Source: Adiantum capillus-veneris
Lineage: Eukaryota > Streptophyta > Polypodiopsida > Polypodiales > Pteridaceae
DNA length: 64,000 nucleotides
Assembly: GCA_014529385.2 (NCBI GenBank)
Contig: CM043947.1
Location: 131,029,891-131,093,890 of the forward strand
Direction of reading: 5' to 3'
Below the pieces are notes generated by a model. The model saw only the letters and a program-made list of their open reading frames with translations, made no database searches and was not told the DNA's origin. The position numbers and the translations under genes were made by a program. Positions 1-11,268 of the stretch are shown here, in pieces (within the stretch, counting starts at the first letter, position 1; each line of letters opens with the position of its first letter).

Positions 1-1749
1 GTGGAGCTACACGACACCCACCCTCTCTGAACCAGCACAGTCTCCGACCTGTGCCAACCAGTCTTCAATTTGCATCTGTTATAAGCACTTAAAGCTCTTT
101 GCCATCATCAAGCTCATGTAATTGGTATGTACATGAAAAATAGTATAAGGTTTAAACCTATCATCAATGGTCTAGCTTAATCATTTGGTAGCTATCCATC
201 ACAAATCTTTGAACCATATTGATCGTATCCCCAGCACACTCAATTATGAAAAACCCTATATAGTGAACCCCGCCACACTCAGGTATGTTCCAATTAATTG
301 TTCACACGTCTTGACCATCAAGTTTGATTTAGGAAACTCTATCAAGCTCAAGTATGTGTTAGTCTGTCTGCACATGGAATGGTCATCAAGACCTCTACTT
401 CAAGCTCTGACGATGGAACCAACTTAAACTATGTGAAAATACTTCATCAATTGTCCAAAGAAGTCAATTGGAAGATATCCATGTAAGCTTACTGACCACA
501 AAACCCAAAACTCTTTCCTCTTAGCTTAAATCCAAACAAAGAAAAACCTAGTGCCAAGCAACTTAAAGTACTTGGAAACCTTCCTTGGAAAGTACTTAAA
601 GAGTTTGAGCTATTCAAATTTTTTGGTATTCCCATTCCAACTTCCTTGAGGAAAAAACTGAGCTTCCTCTTATGGCATTGAAAACACTTTCAATTTAGGA
701 GGCATGGATGTTAGATGGAATGCAGACAAGGTCATACTGCTAGAGAACCAAGCAGCAGCTTCAATGTTTGGTGTTGACCCTCGCATCTATGGCATGTGCA
801 GTCGCTACTTTTTGACACATGCTACATATCGTCTGGCATGTGGAATCATAGACCAAGGCCAGGTTCACACTATGAAAAGCATGATCTACCAAAGACATAA
901 ATAGCTATTCCTTCAAATTAAAGAAGAGGTTCCCTTGGGTTGAGCCAGACTTTGAGACTCCATTTCTTGACTTCAATGTGCTGGTGATGGATGTTGATGA
1001 TAGGACACATTGTTTGAAGTGAACAAGGCAAGAGGAAGAGGTCCCTTCAAACAAGGCCAAGAGGACAGAGTACTTTGCAACATTTCTCGATAACTAAAAA
1101 ACATCCAATGTATCTTGTGCAAAAGATTTAGATTGACTTTGTTTGATATCTTGCAAAGTACTAATGTGTTTTCCTTCTTTGTTGCAAAATTAATCATATT
1201 AAGGAAATTTAGATTACATCAAGTATTCTTGATACATCGACTTTTGTGTTTGGATAATGCTATCACTAAGAGTTATGGCACAATTTGCAATGGCATTGTC
1301 CAAACCCTTCCACACGTTCTTTCTGTAGCCACCAATCCGCATTGTCATCTTGCCACAAAGGATAACTCCCATCTTTCCTTCCTTTATTATTTATTGGCTA
1401 ATCTCATTGCATGGCCAATCTGACTGTCTTTGACTTGTTCCTTTTGATGTGACCTATGCATAAGTTTTTGATAAATCCACGAATGTAGTTCCTTTATGCT
1501 ATTGCCTGTATCTGCACCCCCTCTATGTCAAGTGTGATTGAAATAACCAGTACAAGCTTGACACTGGGTATTCTCCATGCCCCGTGTAGACCAAATTCCC
1601 AAGCTGTCATATTGCCTTGTGAACCAAGGCATGTGACTACGTATAAGATACTGCATAGAAAGCAAGCACAAATATTACAAGGAAACACATTTGCAAATTA
1701 GTACATTGTTATATCAACAAACCAATTTCATTACCATGTAGTAAGTGTT
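1..1749. other. AT-rich sequence, no recognised gene
   Basis: Short frames occur, for example 704-904 on the plus strand, but none shows a domain or motif I recognise and none continues across a plausible splice. The stretch lies just upstream of a copia integrase remnant, so part of it may be decayed retroelement sequence. This is an inference from position only. Confidence 0.4.
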
Positions 1750-2238
1750 ATGTTGATTTGTGAGCGCGCTAATGAAAGTCTTGTGGAAGATCTCCAAAGC
1801 CTCTTGGAAATTCACATAGTTAACATCAACCCATGTGTTCGGTTCACAAAACTTGAATATTGCATCCAGACATTTCCATACCTTTGTAGGAATGAATTGG
1901 GTTTAGTGCATACAGATGTATGGGGTCCAGCAAAGACTGCATCTATGGGTGGATGCAGATATTATGTGAGCTTCTTTGATGATCATTTGAGGAAGGTATG
2001 GGTCTATTTCATGAAGCCAAAAAGTGAGGTGTATATGCATTCTCAGAATCTCAAAGTTATGGTTGAAAAAGAGACTTGGGAACATGTAAAGTGCCTGGGG
2101 TCAGATGGAGGGGGAGAATATTTCTCCAATGAATCCAATGGCTTTCTAAAAAAGCATGGAATTTGGAGGCAGGTTTTATGTAGGTATACTCCACAGCAAA
2201 ATGGTGTTGTTGAGCAGAAGAACAACATTTGTGTGTGA
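1750..2238 (+). pseudogene. Ty1/copia integrase core remnant
   Basis: The frame translates to a copia-type integrase catalytic core from about residue 49. The three acidic positions are visible: HTDVWGP (first Asp, about residue 56), SDGGGEY (second Asp, about 118) and TPQQNGVVEQKN (Glu, about 154). In an active element this enzyme inserts the cDNA into the host chromosome. The copy has no attached gag, protease, reverse transcriptase or RNase H in frame. It ends in a stop right after the QKNN motif, where family members normally continue, and the N-terminal 45 residues do not look like the zinc-binding domain. I read it as a truncated relic. Confidence 0.85.
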
Positions 2239-3089
2239 TAGAACGTAGGAGGGAATGGGGGGAAACATGATCTCAATTAGCACAACTTAGTTTTCAAAAA
2301 TGTCAAAGATTGAGATATTCGGCATTGATCCTAGCCACCGCAGTTCTGAAGCGCTATCATTATCGGATTACTTTTTGGGTTTTTTTATAATTGTACCCTA
2401 TGATAAAGGAGGTATGAATATTTGAAAAACCTTTTAAAAGGAAAAAAATAATTTCCCATTGTCTCTCTCTACAATGACATGGCATTTCTTACAATGCCCA
2501 AATTTGAGTCCAAACCTTTCCTAATGTATCTTTGCCAGTGGTCAAACAACTTAAGCCATGTATGACCCCTTAGCTTGTTCGAATAATCTTCCCAAACACT
2601 AGCCCTACGTATTAATGTAATTTAGTTCAAACTTTTGAGAGATAGTTTGTGTGTGTGTGCGTGTGTGCGCGTACACGCATCCACACACATCACACCTCTT
2701 TGATCTTGAAAATCTAATTTTTCTTGGTTTAGATTCAACGCTGGTTGATTATCCTTGACCAGGTTTTGTTGACATTTAATAAGTCCTGCATTGCTTGCAC
2801 CCTTTGAAGGTTGCATTATTAGCCTTGGCTCGATTTTGCAGACTCAAAGAGAAGCATGAGATGCCGGTTTTTTGGTTTGCCTGCCAAGCTTCCAAAAGCT
2901 TTTACTAAGTATTGCTCCACACTACCAGATTTTGAACTTCAATGCGCAATCTCTCAAAAGCTTCAAAGGAAAAAGGTTTTAATCTCTCTACAGCTCTTAA
3001 ACTTTTTCTAAGATTTGAATCTTTCTTAGCTTTGCTCAAATTTTCATACATAAGGGGAGAGGAGAGTGTTGAGGAGTCGCCATCATGCA
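2239..3089. other. Intergenic, GT-rich microsatellite, no gene recognised
   Basis: Contains an imperfect (GT)n tract at about 2647-2682. A minus-strand frame at 2905-3090 begins just beyond the primer-binding-like site at 3090-3100 and could be the start of a retroelement gag, but it carries no recognisable motif. Confidence 0.35.
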
Positions 3090-3307
3090 CTCTGATACCA
3101 ATTCAAGGGCGTGTGGCATGTGTGTGTGCAGTGTGGGAGAGCAAGACACTGTGTAAGTGGAGTAAAGGGGGAAGAGCCCTCACTCCTTATTCTTGTATAT
3201 GTACAGAGAACAAGGTTAGTGATCACACAATCAGTGAGCGGACGGATACCCAATGTTCAACTTGTGGCAAAGGCACATTTGCCTTTAACCCCAACAATTG
3301 TCAACAA
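3090..3307 (-). repeat. Short copia-like LTR with adjacent primer binding site
   Basis: On the minus strand, TGGTATCAGAGT (rc of about 3089-3100) matches the plant retrotransposon primer binding site, complementary to initiator Met-tRNA. Immediately 5' of it lies about 205 bp that begins TGTTGACAATTGTTGGGG (rc of about 3290-3307) and contains a TATA-like and poly-A-like stretch. This is the arrangement of an LTR followed by its PBS. No second LTR was found in the window, so the boundaries are inferred. Confidence 0.5.
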
Positions 3308-4307
3308 ATTTAACTTTGGTTTACTTGAATGACTTTCTCTCTCTAGGATTGGCCATTCTAGGACTAAGATTACGAAGATGGATGTAAGGTTGTGTCTAAG
3401 AGTCTTAGGGTGCTAAAAGGGTGAAGCAACTTTCAAAAGTGTCAATGCAATTGACCAAAAGTGCATCCCAAGGTGCATATCAGGACCTCAGTGTGCCAAA
3501 AGGATGATGCAACCTTTTGATGAGACAACGGAATTCTTTCTGGAATCAAATACACTTTTATGGGACTAAAATGAATTAAACATGGGTTTCAAATGCCTCC
3601 AAAAGTGTGTGGGAATGCCAGCTAAAAGGGAAATGTGGGCTAGCTTGAACATGGCTTGAGGACCCCTAATTATCCATACACACACACCTCTTAAGGAGGA
3701 GTGGTCGATACTCCTAAAGAGGAAAGTAGACTGGTAAAGAAGTAAAGGAAAGGTCTAGAAGTGGTTGAATAGCCAAAAGTAGACCTAGTGATACTATCTT
3801 CCAAATATCTCATGATAGAGAGATCCCCTCTTGAGACAACCCACTACCTGACCTAGAGATGATGAGATCTACAACTTTTGTGTTGAACACTTTTCAAAGA
3901 GAGGAGCAAAAGAGGGTGAAAAACAAGAATTACTACTGCACATGAGGTTAATCACAACCCTCTCAAATGGCTCACTCCTATCTCTCTCTCCCACAAAAAT
4001 ATCCATAGCTACTATATATTTCAAGAGAATATTGAGCTTCTAATTCCCTGTTTGGTGAATTTCTAAGTCATCATAGAGCGCAATAATTACCCTAGATCTC
4101 GACAAGTTCGTGGCTTATTTTTGCATACAATTTTAGTTTCTCTATTCATAAAACGGAAAGTCCTTTTGGGGGTAACCTCGCGAAATCCAGTTGTCTACAA
4201 CATGTCATGTTAATTTTTGCTTGTCTAAATATGTTTATCATCTTGAAACTAATTTACTAGGCAATAGTTATTTAATAAATCAATTGCAAGTGTCAATTTA
4301 GTTACAA

Positions 4308-4320
4308 TGGTATCAGAGCT
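4308..4320 (+). other. Primer binding site of a decayed LTR element
   Basis: TGGTATCAGAGCT is a perfect plant initiator Met-tRNA-type PBS and is preceded by TTACAA, compatible with an LTR ending in CA. The LTR itself and its partner were not delimited. The degenerate RNase H domain at about 4540-4860 lies too close downstream for a full internal region, so a large deletion is implied. Confidence 0.55.
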
Positions 4321-4539
4321 CAAGGTTATTTTTCTCTTTTTGAAGAAGGAAATTGTTCTAGGATGAAGCATGAAGATTTGAGTTTGTAAATCAACAAAAA
4401 ACTTCAACCAAAGGTGGATAAACTTGTAAAGAATTATCTCTTGATTCTTGAAGAAGAATGATTAAAACTCTTGATCAAAGAAACCATTAGCTAGACTAAA
4501 ATGGAGACTTGCATCTCAAGTAGACTTTGTGCTAACGGA

Positions 4540-4860
4540 TATCACAAGAAATTTGAGGTTTATTATGATGCATGGGATGATTGTGTTGGAGTTGTTTTAC
4601 TCTAAGAACTGTATACCATTGTATAGGAAAGCTAACACCTATGCTAGAGCAAATGACTCTAAGCATCTATGGAAAAGAACTTCTAATTAATTTGGTATGC
4701 CTTATAGACATGGAAGCATGGAGAATTTGGAACTCTCTTTAGAATTGAAATGGATCAAAAGAGTCTCAAGTAACGTTTGACTCAAGAAAACTTACCTGAC
4801 AAGCAAATGAGGCGGGAAAAATTTCTTCTGCAATTATTTTTTTATAGTTGGCAACCTATT
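4540..4860 (+). pseudogene. Degenerate Ty3/gypsy RNase H fragment
   Basis: Broken frames resemble the gypsy RNase H segment. FEVYYDAW corresponds to the usual FEVYCDAS. A few dozen codons on, a frame reads like the S-x-Y-E-K-E-L...A-I-x-Y-A-L-x-T-W-K-H block, with several stops. A LPDKQMRREKF stretch then fits the usual position of the basic motif before the connection segment. Stops and frameshifts make it non-functional. The assignment rests on spaced motifs only. Confidence 0.5.
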
Positions 4861-5568
4861 TTGTATTCAATGCACTCTCACATAGACCGTGGGCTAATGG
4901 TTTTTTGGTAGCATGCCATTATGATCTTTCCACTATGGTAGATGATTATGCAGCATATTTTTAGTGTTAAAAATGATATGTTTTCCACAGCTCTAATATA
5001 GAAAGAAGAATAGTGTATGTTGCAAGATGATTATCTTCTTTATACAATGGTCATGTATAGCTTATCTTTACAATAAAAAGTTATGTATAAATCATATGCT
5101 CCATTATGGTGGGTATAAGAGTCCAATTCACGATGAATAGTATCAAAACATAATTTATGGCCTACAATGAAAATGAATACTAACACTTTGTGTCTCATTG
5201 TTGTATGTATCAAAAGATAAAGTATGTTAAAGGCAAGATCAGAAGTCCTACTTATTTTGAAGATGCATGGGAAGATCTTTACAAACCAATGATCTACATG
5301 AGTTACTTGCTTAGATCAACAAAGATATGAAAGTCGCACATTGAAAGCAAAAGGCTACTATTGACAAGCCTATGCGCAATGTTAAATTCAAAGAAACTTA
5401 TTGAGTTCTTCTAGAATAACTCAAAGCTTGTAAACACTATACGATGAGCAAAAGTTTCCACAAGTACTCATGGGTCATCAAAATTAGTAATACTTAATGA
5501 GCAAAGAGATAGTATGACCCCTTTGAGGTTCAAGTGCCAATAAATGCGATAGATCTACACTCAAGAGG
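4861..5568. other. No recognised gene
   Basis: AT-rich sequence downstream of the RNase H relic. It may be decayed integrase or LTR of the same element, but no motif supports that. Confidence 0.35.
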
Positions 5569-5895
5569 CTAGCATAGCCTTTTTCTGGTGTGTACAAAAT
5601 AAATAGTTGGTCCTTCTTGCATTTTTGGAGCTGAATGGAGTGCTATCGTAACCACTTGAATGCCATTTGAGTGCAACCTGAGGTCCTCAGGCTTATCCAG
5701 AGCTATTTGATCAGCTCCATACAACACCAACAACATATGTGCCCCTGTTTGCCAATGCAGGCATCCCACATACATGTGGGCATCCCCTTTGGCTAGACTT
5801 GCATAGCTCACAGATGAATACAAACCTTGTGGGTGATTTGTAGGCACGTGGAATCCCTTTGGACACTTGTTGTCCTTGACACCATACATGTACAA
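5569..5895 (-). other. Unrecognised 108-codon open frame
   Basis: An uninterrupted minus-strand frame with a balanced amino-acid composition, including tracts such as GFHVPTNHPQGLYSSV and GAHMLLVLYGADQ. The composition looks protein-like rather than random, and a similar reading extends upstream through an in-frame stop near 5930. I do not recognise the family and see no signal peptide or catalytic motif. It may be an exon or gene fragment carried or stranded by the surrounding transposons, or chance. Confidence 0.25.
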
Positions 5896-6399
5896 AAAGG
5901 GGGATGAATTAGCATCCTACTTCGACATCGGTGCTCCATAGATATAGATACATAGAGAGAGAGAGAGAGGATCAAAATCTCTTTGACATCTCATCAGCTT
6001 TGAGCATTGGTGAGCCTGAAATACTGGCATCGATCATCTGGTGGTGGAAAAAAGATGGCATCACCATCGACATCGACCTACACGCATCCTTGCATTGACA
6101 AGCACACACACACACACATGTATAAAGAGCAGGTTTTTGGCTCATCCTTGACATTGACCTTCATGTGGCATCCTCGACTTCGACGGTCCCACCCGACCTA
6201 CCTTCAACCTCCCTCATCATCAACACCTCCAAACTGCTCCACATCCATCGTTGGTGGGAGATATTGAGGAGAGCACATCCATAGCCCTTCGAGGGTCTCT
6301 TGAAGGATGGTTTCTTGAACACCTTGATCAAAGGCAAAGAGTCGACATTGATAGCACAAGTGGAGAGAGTTGGAGTTCTAGTCAAGGATACATTCTGAC

Positions 6400-7161
6400 T
6401 GTAATGGAAATGGAAATGACCTATGAACTTTGAGAATAGCATAATTAATAGAATTAGAGTGATCATTTTTGTGAGATCACTTTTAAAACATAGAGGGTGA
6501 ACTTAATTGATGGTAGCAACATGAACATAGTACTTAATTAACTTGGCATGAACAATACTTTTTCAAGAGAGAAGGTATTAGACAACATGACAAGAGTTGA
6601 GGACCTTATTTACTTGGAGCCGGTCCCCCCTCCAAAAGCCGTTTGTATTATAGATTCTCCAATCAAGACAGACTTGGTACAATACAATCTTTGCGTTCCT
6701 TGTGACCTTGGTGATGCTATGACGATGGTAAGCTTCATGCATCACGAGCATAACATAAACTTTGCAAAAAGCATTAACTATCCCACGCCTCAGACCCAAG
6801 GCCTCAAACACCTTCAAAGGTGGAGAGAGCTAGCGGGGAATAAGGGTAGGGAAGAGGAGGAAGAATCATTCATAGGAGAAAGAAATAGTTCCTCACTTAT
6901 CATCACTCTTATTGCTTAACATAGCATAATAGCATAGTAATGAAGATGAAGAAGATGGCAAGCTTAAGCATTGAAGCATGGCTCTTGGTTGGATTTGCAT
7001 TCCATAGCCAAGAGTGTTGCTGTAGGCTCTCACTTCTCAACAAGCTTGGAGAACGAGATGGAGCTCTTTCAATTTGAACTCCACACAATGAGAGAATGTG
7101 TGTGTGTGTGTGTGTTGGGGGGGGGGGGGGGGAGAGGATTCCCCCCTCTCATGTTTGGTCC

Positions 7162-7225
<64 letters not shown>

Positions 7226-8027
7226 TTATTTAAATATTTCATTTGGACATGTGTCCTCTTTTTCCTCTTTGAGAGAAAGAATTTGATTATTTATTTTTAT
7301 GCATCTAAATTCTCATTGGACCCCTTTAAAACCTATACAATAGGATTCAAGCACATCATGAGGGCCACATGTGGAGGATCATTTGAACATGTGTCTTTTA
7401 CGCTTCTTAAGTCATTTGGTTTGAATTGAATACTTCAAGCACTTAGTCAATCAAGCATGAAAACCCTTGATGCCTCTTGAAAGTTTATCTTTGAATTGAA
7501 CACTTCAAGAACCTTAGTAATTTTAAGCATAAATAACACCTCAAGCTTTGGGCAAGGTTCCCACAAACATTTTAAGCACTTTAGTTAGCAAGCCGACAAG
7601 CATCTCATGCTTGGGTAGTGTTCCCACCTCAAGGCCCTAGCTTGCCTAAGCTCAAAGGACTTTTCAACACTAACTTTTGGAGGTCTTTAATGAAGCTAAC
7701 CCTAAGGTCTTTTAAGCTCTATTATATGCACGTTGCTCTTTGATAGACTACCTCCTTTTGGATCCCTATTGAGATGTAACGATCTCTCCTCTTGGTCCCT
7801 TGCTGAGGTAAATCTAGAAGCACTTATTGCACATTGCTCTTTGGTAGACCGTCTCTTTTTGGACCCCTATTGAGATGTAACCATTTCTCCTTTTGGTCCA
7901 CTGTTGAGATAGGTTTAGAAGCACATATTTATATCCTAACTCTTGTTCCCCTTTTATCTTCCCATATTAAATATCAGTTTAATATGAGAAAATCATTTGG
8001 TAAAGTTAGATATTATATTTTATGACA
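6400..8027 (-). repeat. Gypsy-1 3' LTR, 1628 bp
   Basis: Starts TGTAATGGAAATGG and ends TTTATGACA on the plus strand. The same sequence recurs at 13460-13588 joined to 23456-24899, nearly colinear throughout. It contains a compound microsatellite (GT)n-G16-(CT)n at about 7098-7222, whose length differs from the other LTR. Open frames inside it are fortuitous. Confidence 0.88.
7098..7222. repeat. Compound microsatellite (GT)n G16 (CT)n inside the LTR
   Basis: A GT run is followed by sixteen G (7117-7132), a short unique spacer and about 30 CT units (7164-7222). The sister LTR has the GT run and about 19 CT units (24059-24097) but lacks the G16 run, so the array changed after insertion. Confidence 0.95.
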
Positions 8028-8040
8028 TTACCTCTCTCTT
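8028..8040 (-). other. Gypsy-1 polypurine tract
   Basis: On the minus strand AAGAGAGAGGTAA directly precedes the 3' LTR. This is the purine run that primes plus-strand cDNA synthesis in LTR elements, and its position fixes the orientation of the element. Confidence 0.75.
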
Positions 8041-9843
8041 GAAATCATAGTCGTCCTCGACTCTGAGGTAGAGAAGATAAAGTTTAGTCATTAGTCCATG
8101 TTTCTTGGCAGGTAGAGGATCCCATTTTAACCTATGACATCATTCCAGAATGGATGACTAATCCATTTGGTGCTCGAGAGACTTAGCTGCTGCAAGCATG
8201 TCTGCTCTTTAGTCCATATCATACTTCCAAAGTAGAGTGACAAGTTCTACTTGGTGTTTGGGAGACGTAGTCACCTCAAACATCATCCTAAGCATGCATA
8301 CTTCCTAAATTTTGTGCACAATAAAAGAAAGAGAATGAGTCTTATAAGACAAAAACATTGTTCATTTAAATGCATTTTTATTTTCTTACTCTAGTGTAGC
8401 ATTATAAGCATTGACAGGGTTCATATTATCCTTAAGCTAGGTTCCTTGCATCCATCTAGCATCTTTAAAAGGATAATTCTTAAACTTAACAAGATATCAT
8501 TGGATAATGTTACTGTTTCTTAGTACCTTGTCTTCGTATCAAAGAACCGATTTGGGTTGCAACACCTCTTCTTGATCTTCGATCTCTGGTGGGTCCTCAA
8601 TTATTGGTTCTTTTGGTGGCTCTCCTTAGTAAGGCTTGAGTAGGCTCACATGGTTAGCATTGTGAATGAGCCAATGGTTGGGCAGCTTTAACTAATAAGT
8701 CATATCATTGATTGGCTTAAAATTTTTAAAAGAAAGGACCATAGTATCTTTTTTGCTAGTTTAGCATAATACTCTCAGTGGCTCGTAGGTTTCTTGCCCG
8801 TAGTATGCCTTAGATGAGCCTTAAGAAACTTTAGCAAGACCCAATCATTTTTCTTAAAGGCTAAGGCTCTTCTGTGCTTATTAGCAACAGCCCTTTTTGC
8901 TTTTGCTTTGAGATGGATATAACCTCTTTAATCTTTGGAAAATATTCTTGTGAGTCTCGGTTATATTCATTAGTAGAAGCAAAGATCTTCCCATGTACTT
9001 TAACTAGTAAGGGACTTTTGGATCTTTCCCTTTTTAACCTAGAAAGGTGATTTCCCCATAGAAGTATGTATAATTTCATTGTACGCGTACTCTATAAGAG
9101 GTAGGTACTTCTCTTATTGAGAACATTGATCTAATTCCATGACATAGGCTTTTAGTAGATTCAAAAATCGTTAGACTAGTTATTTCACTTTGGTCATCCA
9201 TTTGTGGATGATAGACCGAAAGAGAAATTTAATCTATTTCCTAAGTTTTCAAAGAGACCCTTCAAGAAATTACTGGTCATTCTAGAATCTTTTTCAGACA
9301 CTCTGGATGTTGGCAAGCCATGATACTTGAAAATTTGAGATCTAAAGAGGGTTGCCGTTTGATATGCCTTAATAGTTTCACTTTTTGGTATACACGCATT
9401 TTGAAACATACTCTTGTATGTTCTTTTCATGATAGACCAACAAAAATACATTTCTACTCCTTGAGGAGTAGATTATGGAATCCTTCTTTGCCCCGCATAA
9501 GGAGAAGCATGGGGTTCATATATGACTTTCTTATTGTATTGGTGAGTAACACATAACCTATTGCCGTTTAGAAGATAACCATCCTTCAAGGTGAATGGTT
9601 CTTTTTCTTCTTCCCTATTGCAAAGGCTGTAATTACCTACTTAAAGTCTTGGTCAGTAGCATACTCATCTATCATAAAAGGTAGATCATTCTGAGTTGCT
9701 ATAGACACCACATTTACCCTTGGCGGGTTGTGAAAGTGCATTGACCCCTTGATTGTGCTTGCGAGCAATGTGAGCAATATGAAATTTAAATTGCAAAAGA
9801 ATATTTTCCCACCTCATTCATTTGTCGGAGAGCTTGGTTTGCG
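8041..9843 (-). pseudogene. Gypsy-1 integrase region, heavily degraded
   Basis: The clearest part is 9194-9451, whose translation resembles the middle of the gypsy integrase core: KYHGLPTSRVSEKDSRMTSN corresponds to the family pattern HGLPxSIVSDRDxRFTS. The second catalytic Asp sits in a degraded SEKDSR context. The segment before it resembles the end of the zinc-binding domain. Downstream frames (8861-9079) would be the integrase C-terminal half but carry no clear motif. Multiple frames are needed to follow it, so no functional protein is possible. No chromodomain was recognised. Confidence 0.65.
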
Positions 9844-10197
9844 TCATGAAGTTCTTGAGGCTTTGTAATCCATTCGTAGGATGAATGGAGCCCCCAAGAG
9901 ATAGTGCTTCCATGTGTCTAGGACATGTAGAAAAACTAAAAGCTCTTTTTCGTATATGTCCAAGACCCGTTCATTGGCATTGAGCCTTCGGCTCTCATAT
10001 GCTATGGCATGCCCTTCTTGAAGAAAAACTTCTCCAAGAAAAGCACCACAAGCATCACATTGGGCCTCAAATGGCTTTGAGAGATTCGGAAGCATAAGGA
10101 CTGGTTGGGAGGTAAGCTTCTCTATAAACTTGTCAAAAGCATTTTGTTCTTTATCAGTCCATGAGTACTTAACATTCTTCCTTGTTAAGTCATGCAA
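9844..10197 (-). pseudogene. Gypsy-1 RNase H segment
   Basis: An uninterrupted 117-codon piece covers the RT-RNase H connection and RNase H start: the YSWTDKEQNAFDKF block, then FEAQCDACGAFLGEVFLQEGHAIAYESRRL and YEKELLVFLHVLDTWKHYLLG. The Asp in the CDAC motif, equivalent to the first catalytic Asp, is present. It lies directly downstream of the RT remnant and upstream of the integrase remnant in element order. The frame closes early, so it is only part of the original polyprotein. Confidence 0.85.
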
Positions 10198-10830
10198 TGA
10201 TCATGCTATTTGAGAGAATTTTTCTATGAACGTTTATAGTATGCACACATACAATAAAGCTTCTTAGCTCATGTAGATTCCTTCGATTAGGCCATGCTTT
10301 TATTACCTCCAACTTTGATGGATTCATACATATACCATCTTGAGAGATAATGTGACCTAAATATTGAATCTCTTGTAGGAAAAATTCACTTTTCTTTTTT
10401 ATTAATGAAAAGCTTATTCTCTCTCACAACTTGAAAGATTACCTGGAGGTGTCACTTGTACTCCTCAAGAGAATTTGAGTGGCCTGAAGATTTTTGTCCA
10501 TCGTGAGTTTGAATGTGTTTGCCAGGCCAAAACTTGTCAAATAGATCTTCTATCCGTGGCACATAAATTTATTTTTGTTTAAAGTGATCCTATTTAGTGC
10601 TCTAAAGTCGACATACATGTGATATGTGCCATCTTTCTTTTGCACTAAAAGTACTGGTGAACAAAATGGAGAGGAGCTACGCCTAACCATCCCTTTTTCC
10701 AACAATTCATGCACTTGCCTCATAATCTCCTCTTGTTGAGTTTGTGAAACTCTATAAGGAGCTTTATTAGGCGGTGAGCTTCCTACTAGAAGCTCTATTG
10801 CATGGTCAACATCCCCTCATTTTGGAGGTA
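10198..10830 (-). pseudogene. Gypsy-1 reverse transcriptase, degraded
   Basis: Minus-strand translation of about 10620-10790 gives the gypsy RT N-terminal block (APYRVSQTQQEEIMRQV, then SSSPFCSPVLLVQKKDG). The following sequence down to 10198 continues as an RT-like but frame-broken reading. An intact YxDD motif was not found in a single frame. In an active element this enzyme copies the RNA into cDNA in the capsid-like particle. Confidence 0.75.
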
Positions 10831-11007
10831 GCTCCTAGGGATGTCATCAAGGAAAACACCTTGGAATCCATTTAGAAAATTATACAACTCTATTCCTCTT
10901 GATTCCCTTTATTGCTACTTGTGAAAACATTATAATCATTTACAGATTCTCTAACAAAAATCATATACACAAAAATAAATGTAATGACTTATCAAAAGCA
11001 AGTGTAT

Positions 11008-11202
11008 TTACCATGGATATGGCGTTCCCCGAATCATTACATCTATGTACATGCTCTTTTCCCTGTAGGTGAAATAGATTCTCCTTTTAGAGAGCTTCAT
11101 GTTGGCCGCCATGCGGTTGAACCATGGTGCCCCTAGGATAAAATCCTCATGTTGGAGAGGAGAGATTAAAAAAATATTCTTTGTCGACGTAGCTTTGGAC
11201 AT
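11008..11202 (-). pseudogene. Gypsy-1 protease-RT linker fragment
   Basis: The frame contains EDFILGAPWFNRMAANM, matching the conserved VILGMPWL-type block that follows the retroviral-like aspartic protease in gypsy polyproteins. The active-site triad itself falls in the neighbouring frame-broken stretch (about 11210-11380) and I could not read an intact DSG. Confidence 0.65.
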
Positions 11203-11268
11203 GAAGCCTCAGCTTCCCAATCAAGGGAGTAATAGAGGCTTCCTATCCCTTGAAAGCTCCATCGGCAA

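Noticed and set aside
7098-7429. Long frames over (CT)n and (GT)n tracts, for example 6971-7429 and 23879-24304
   Set aside because: They translate the microsatellite (SLSLSL) and lie inside paired LTRs, so they are not genes.
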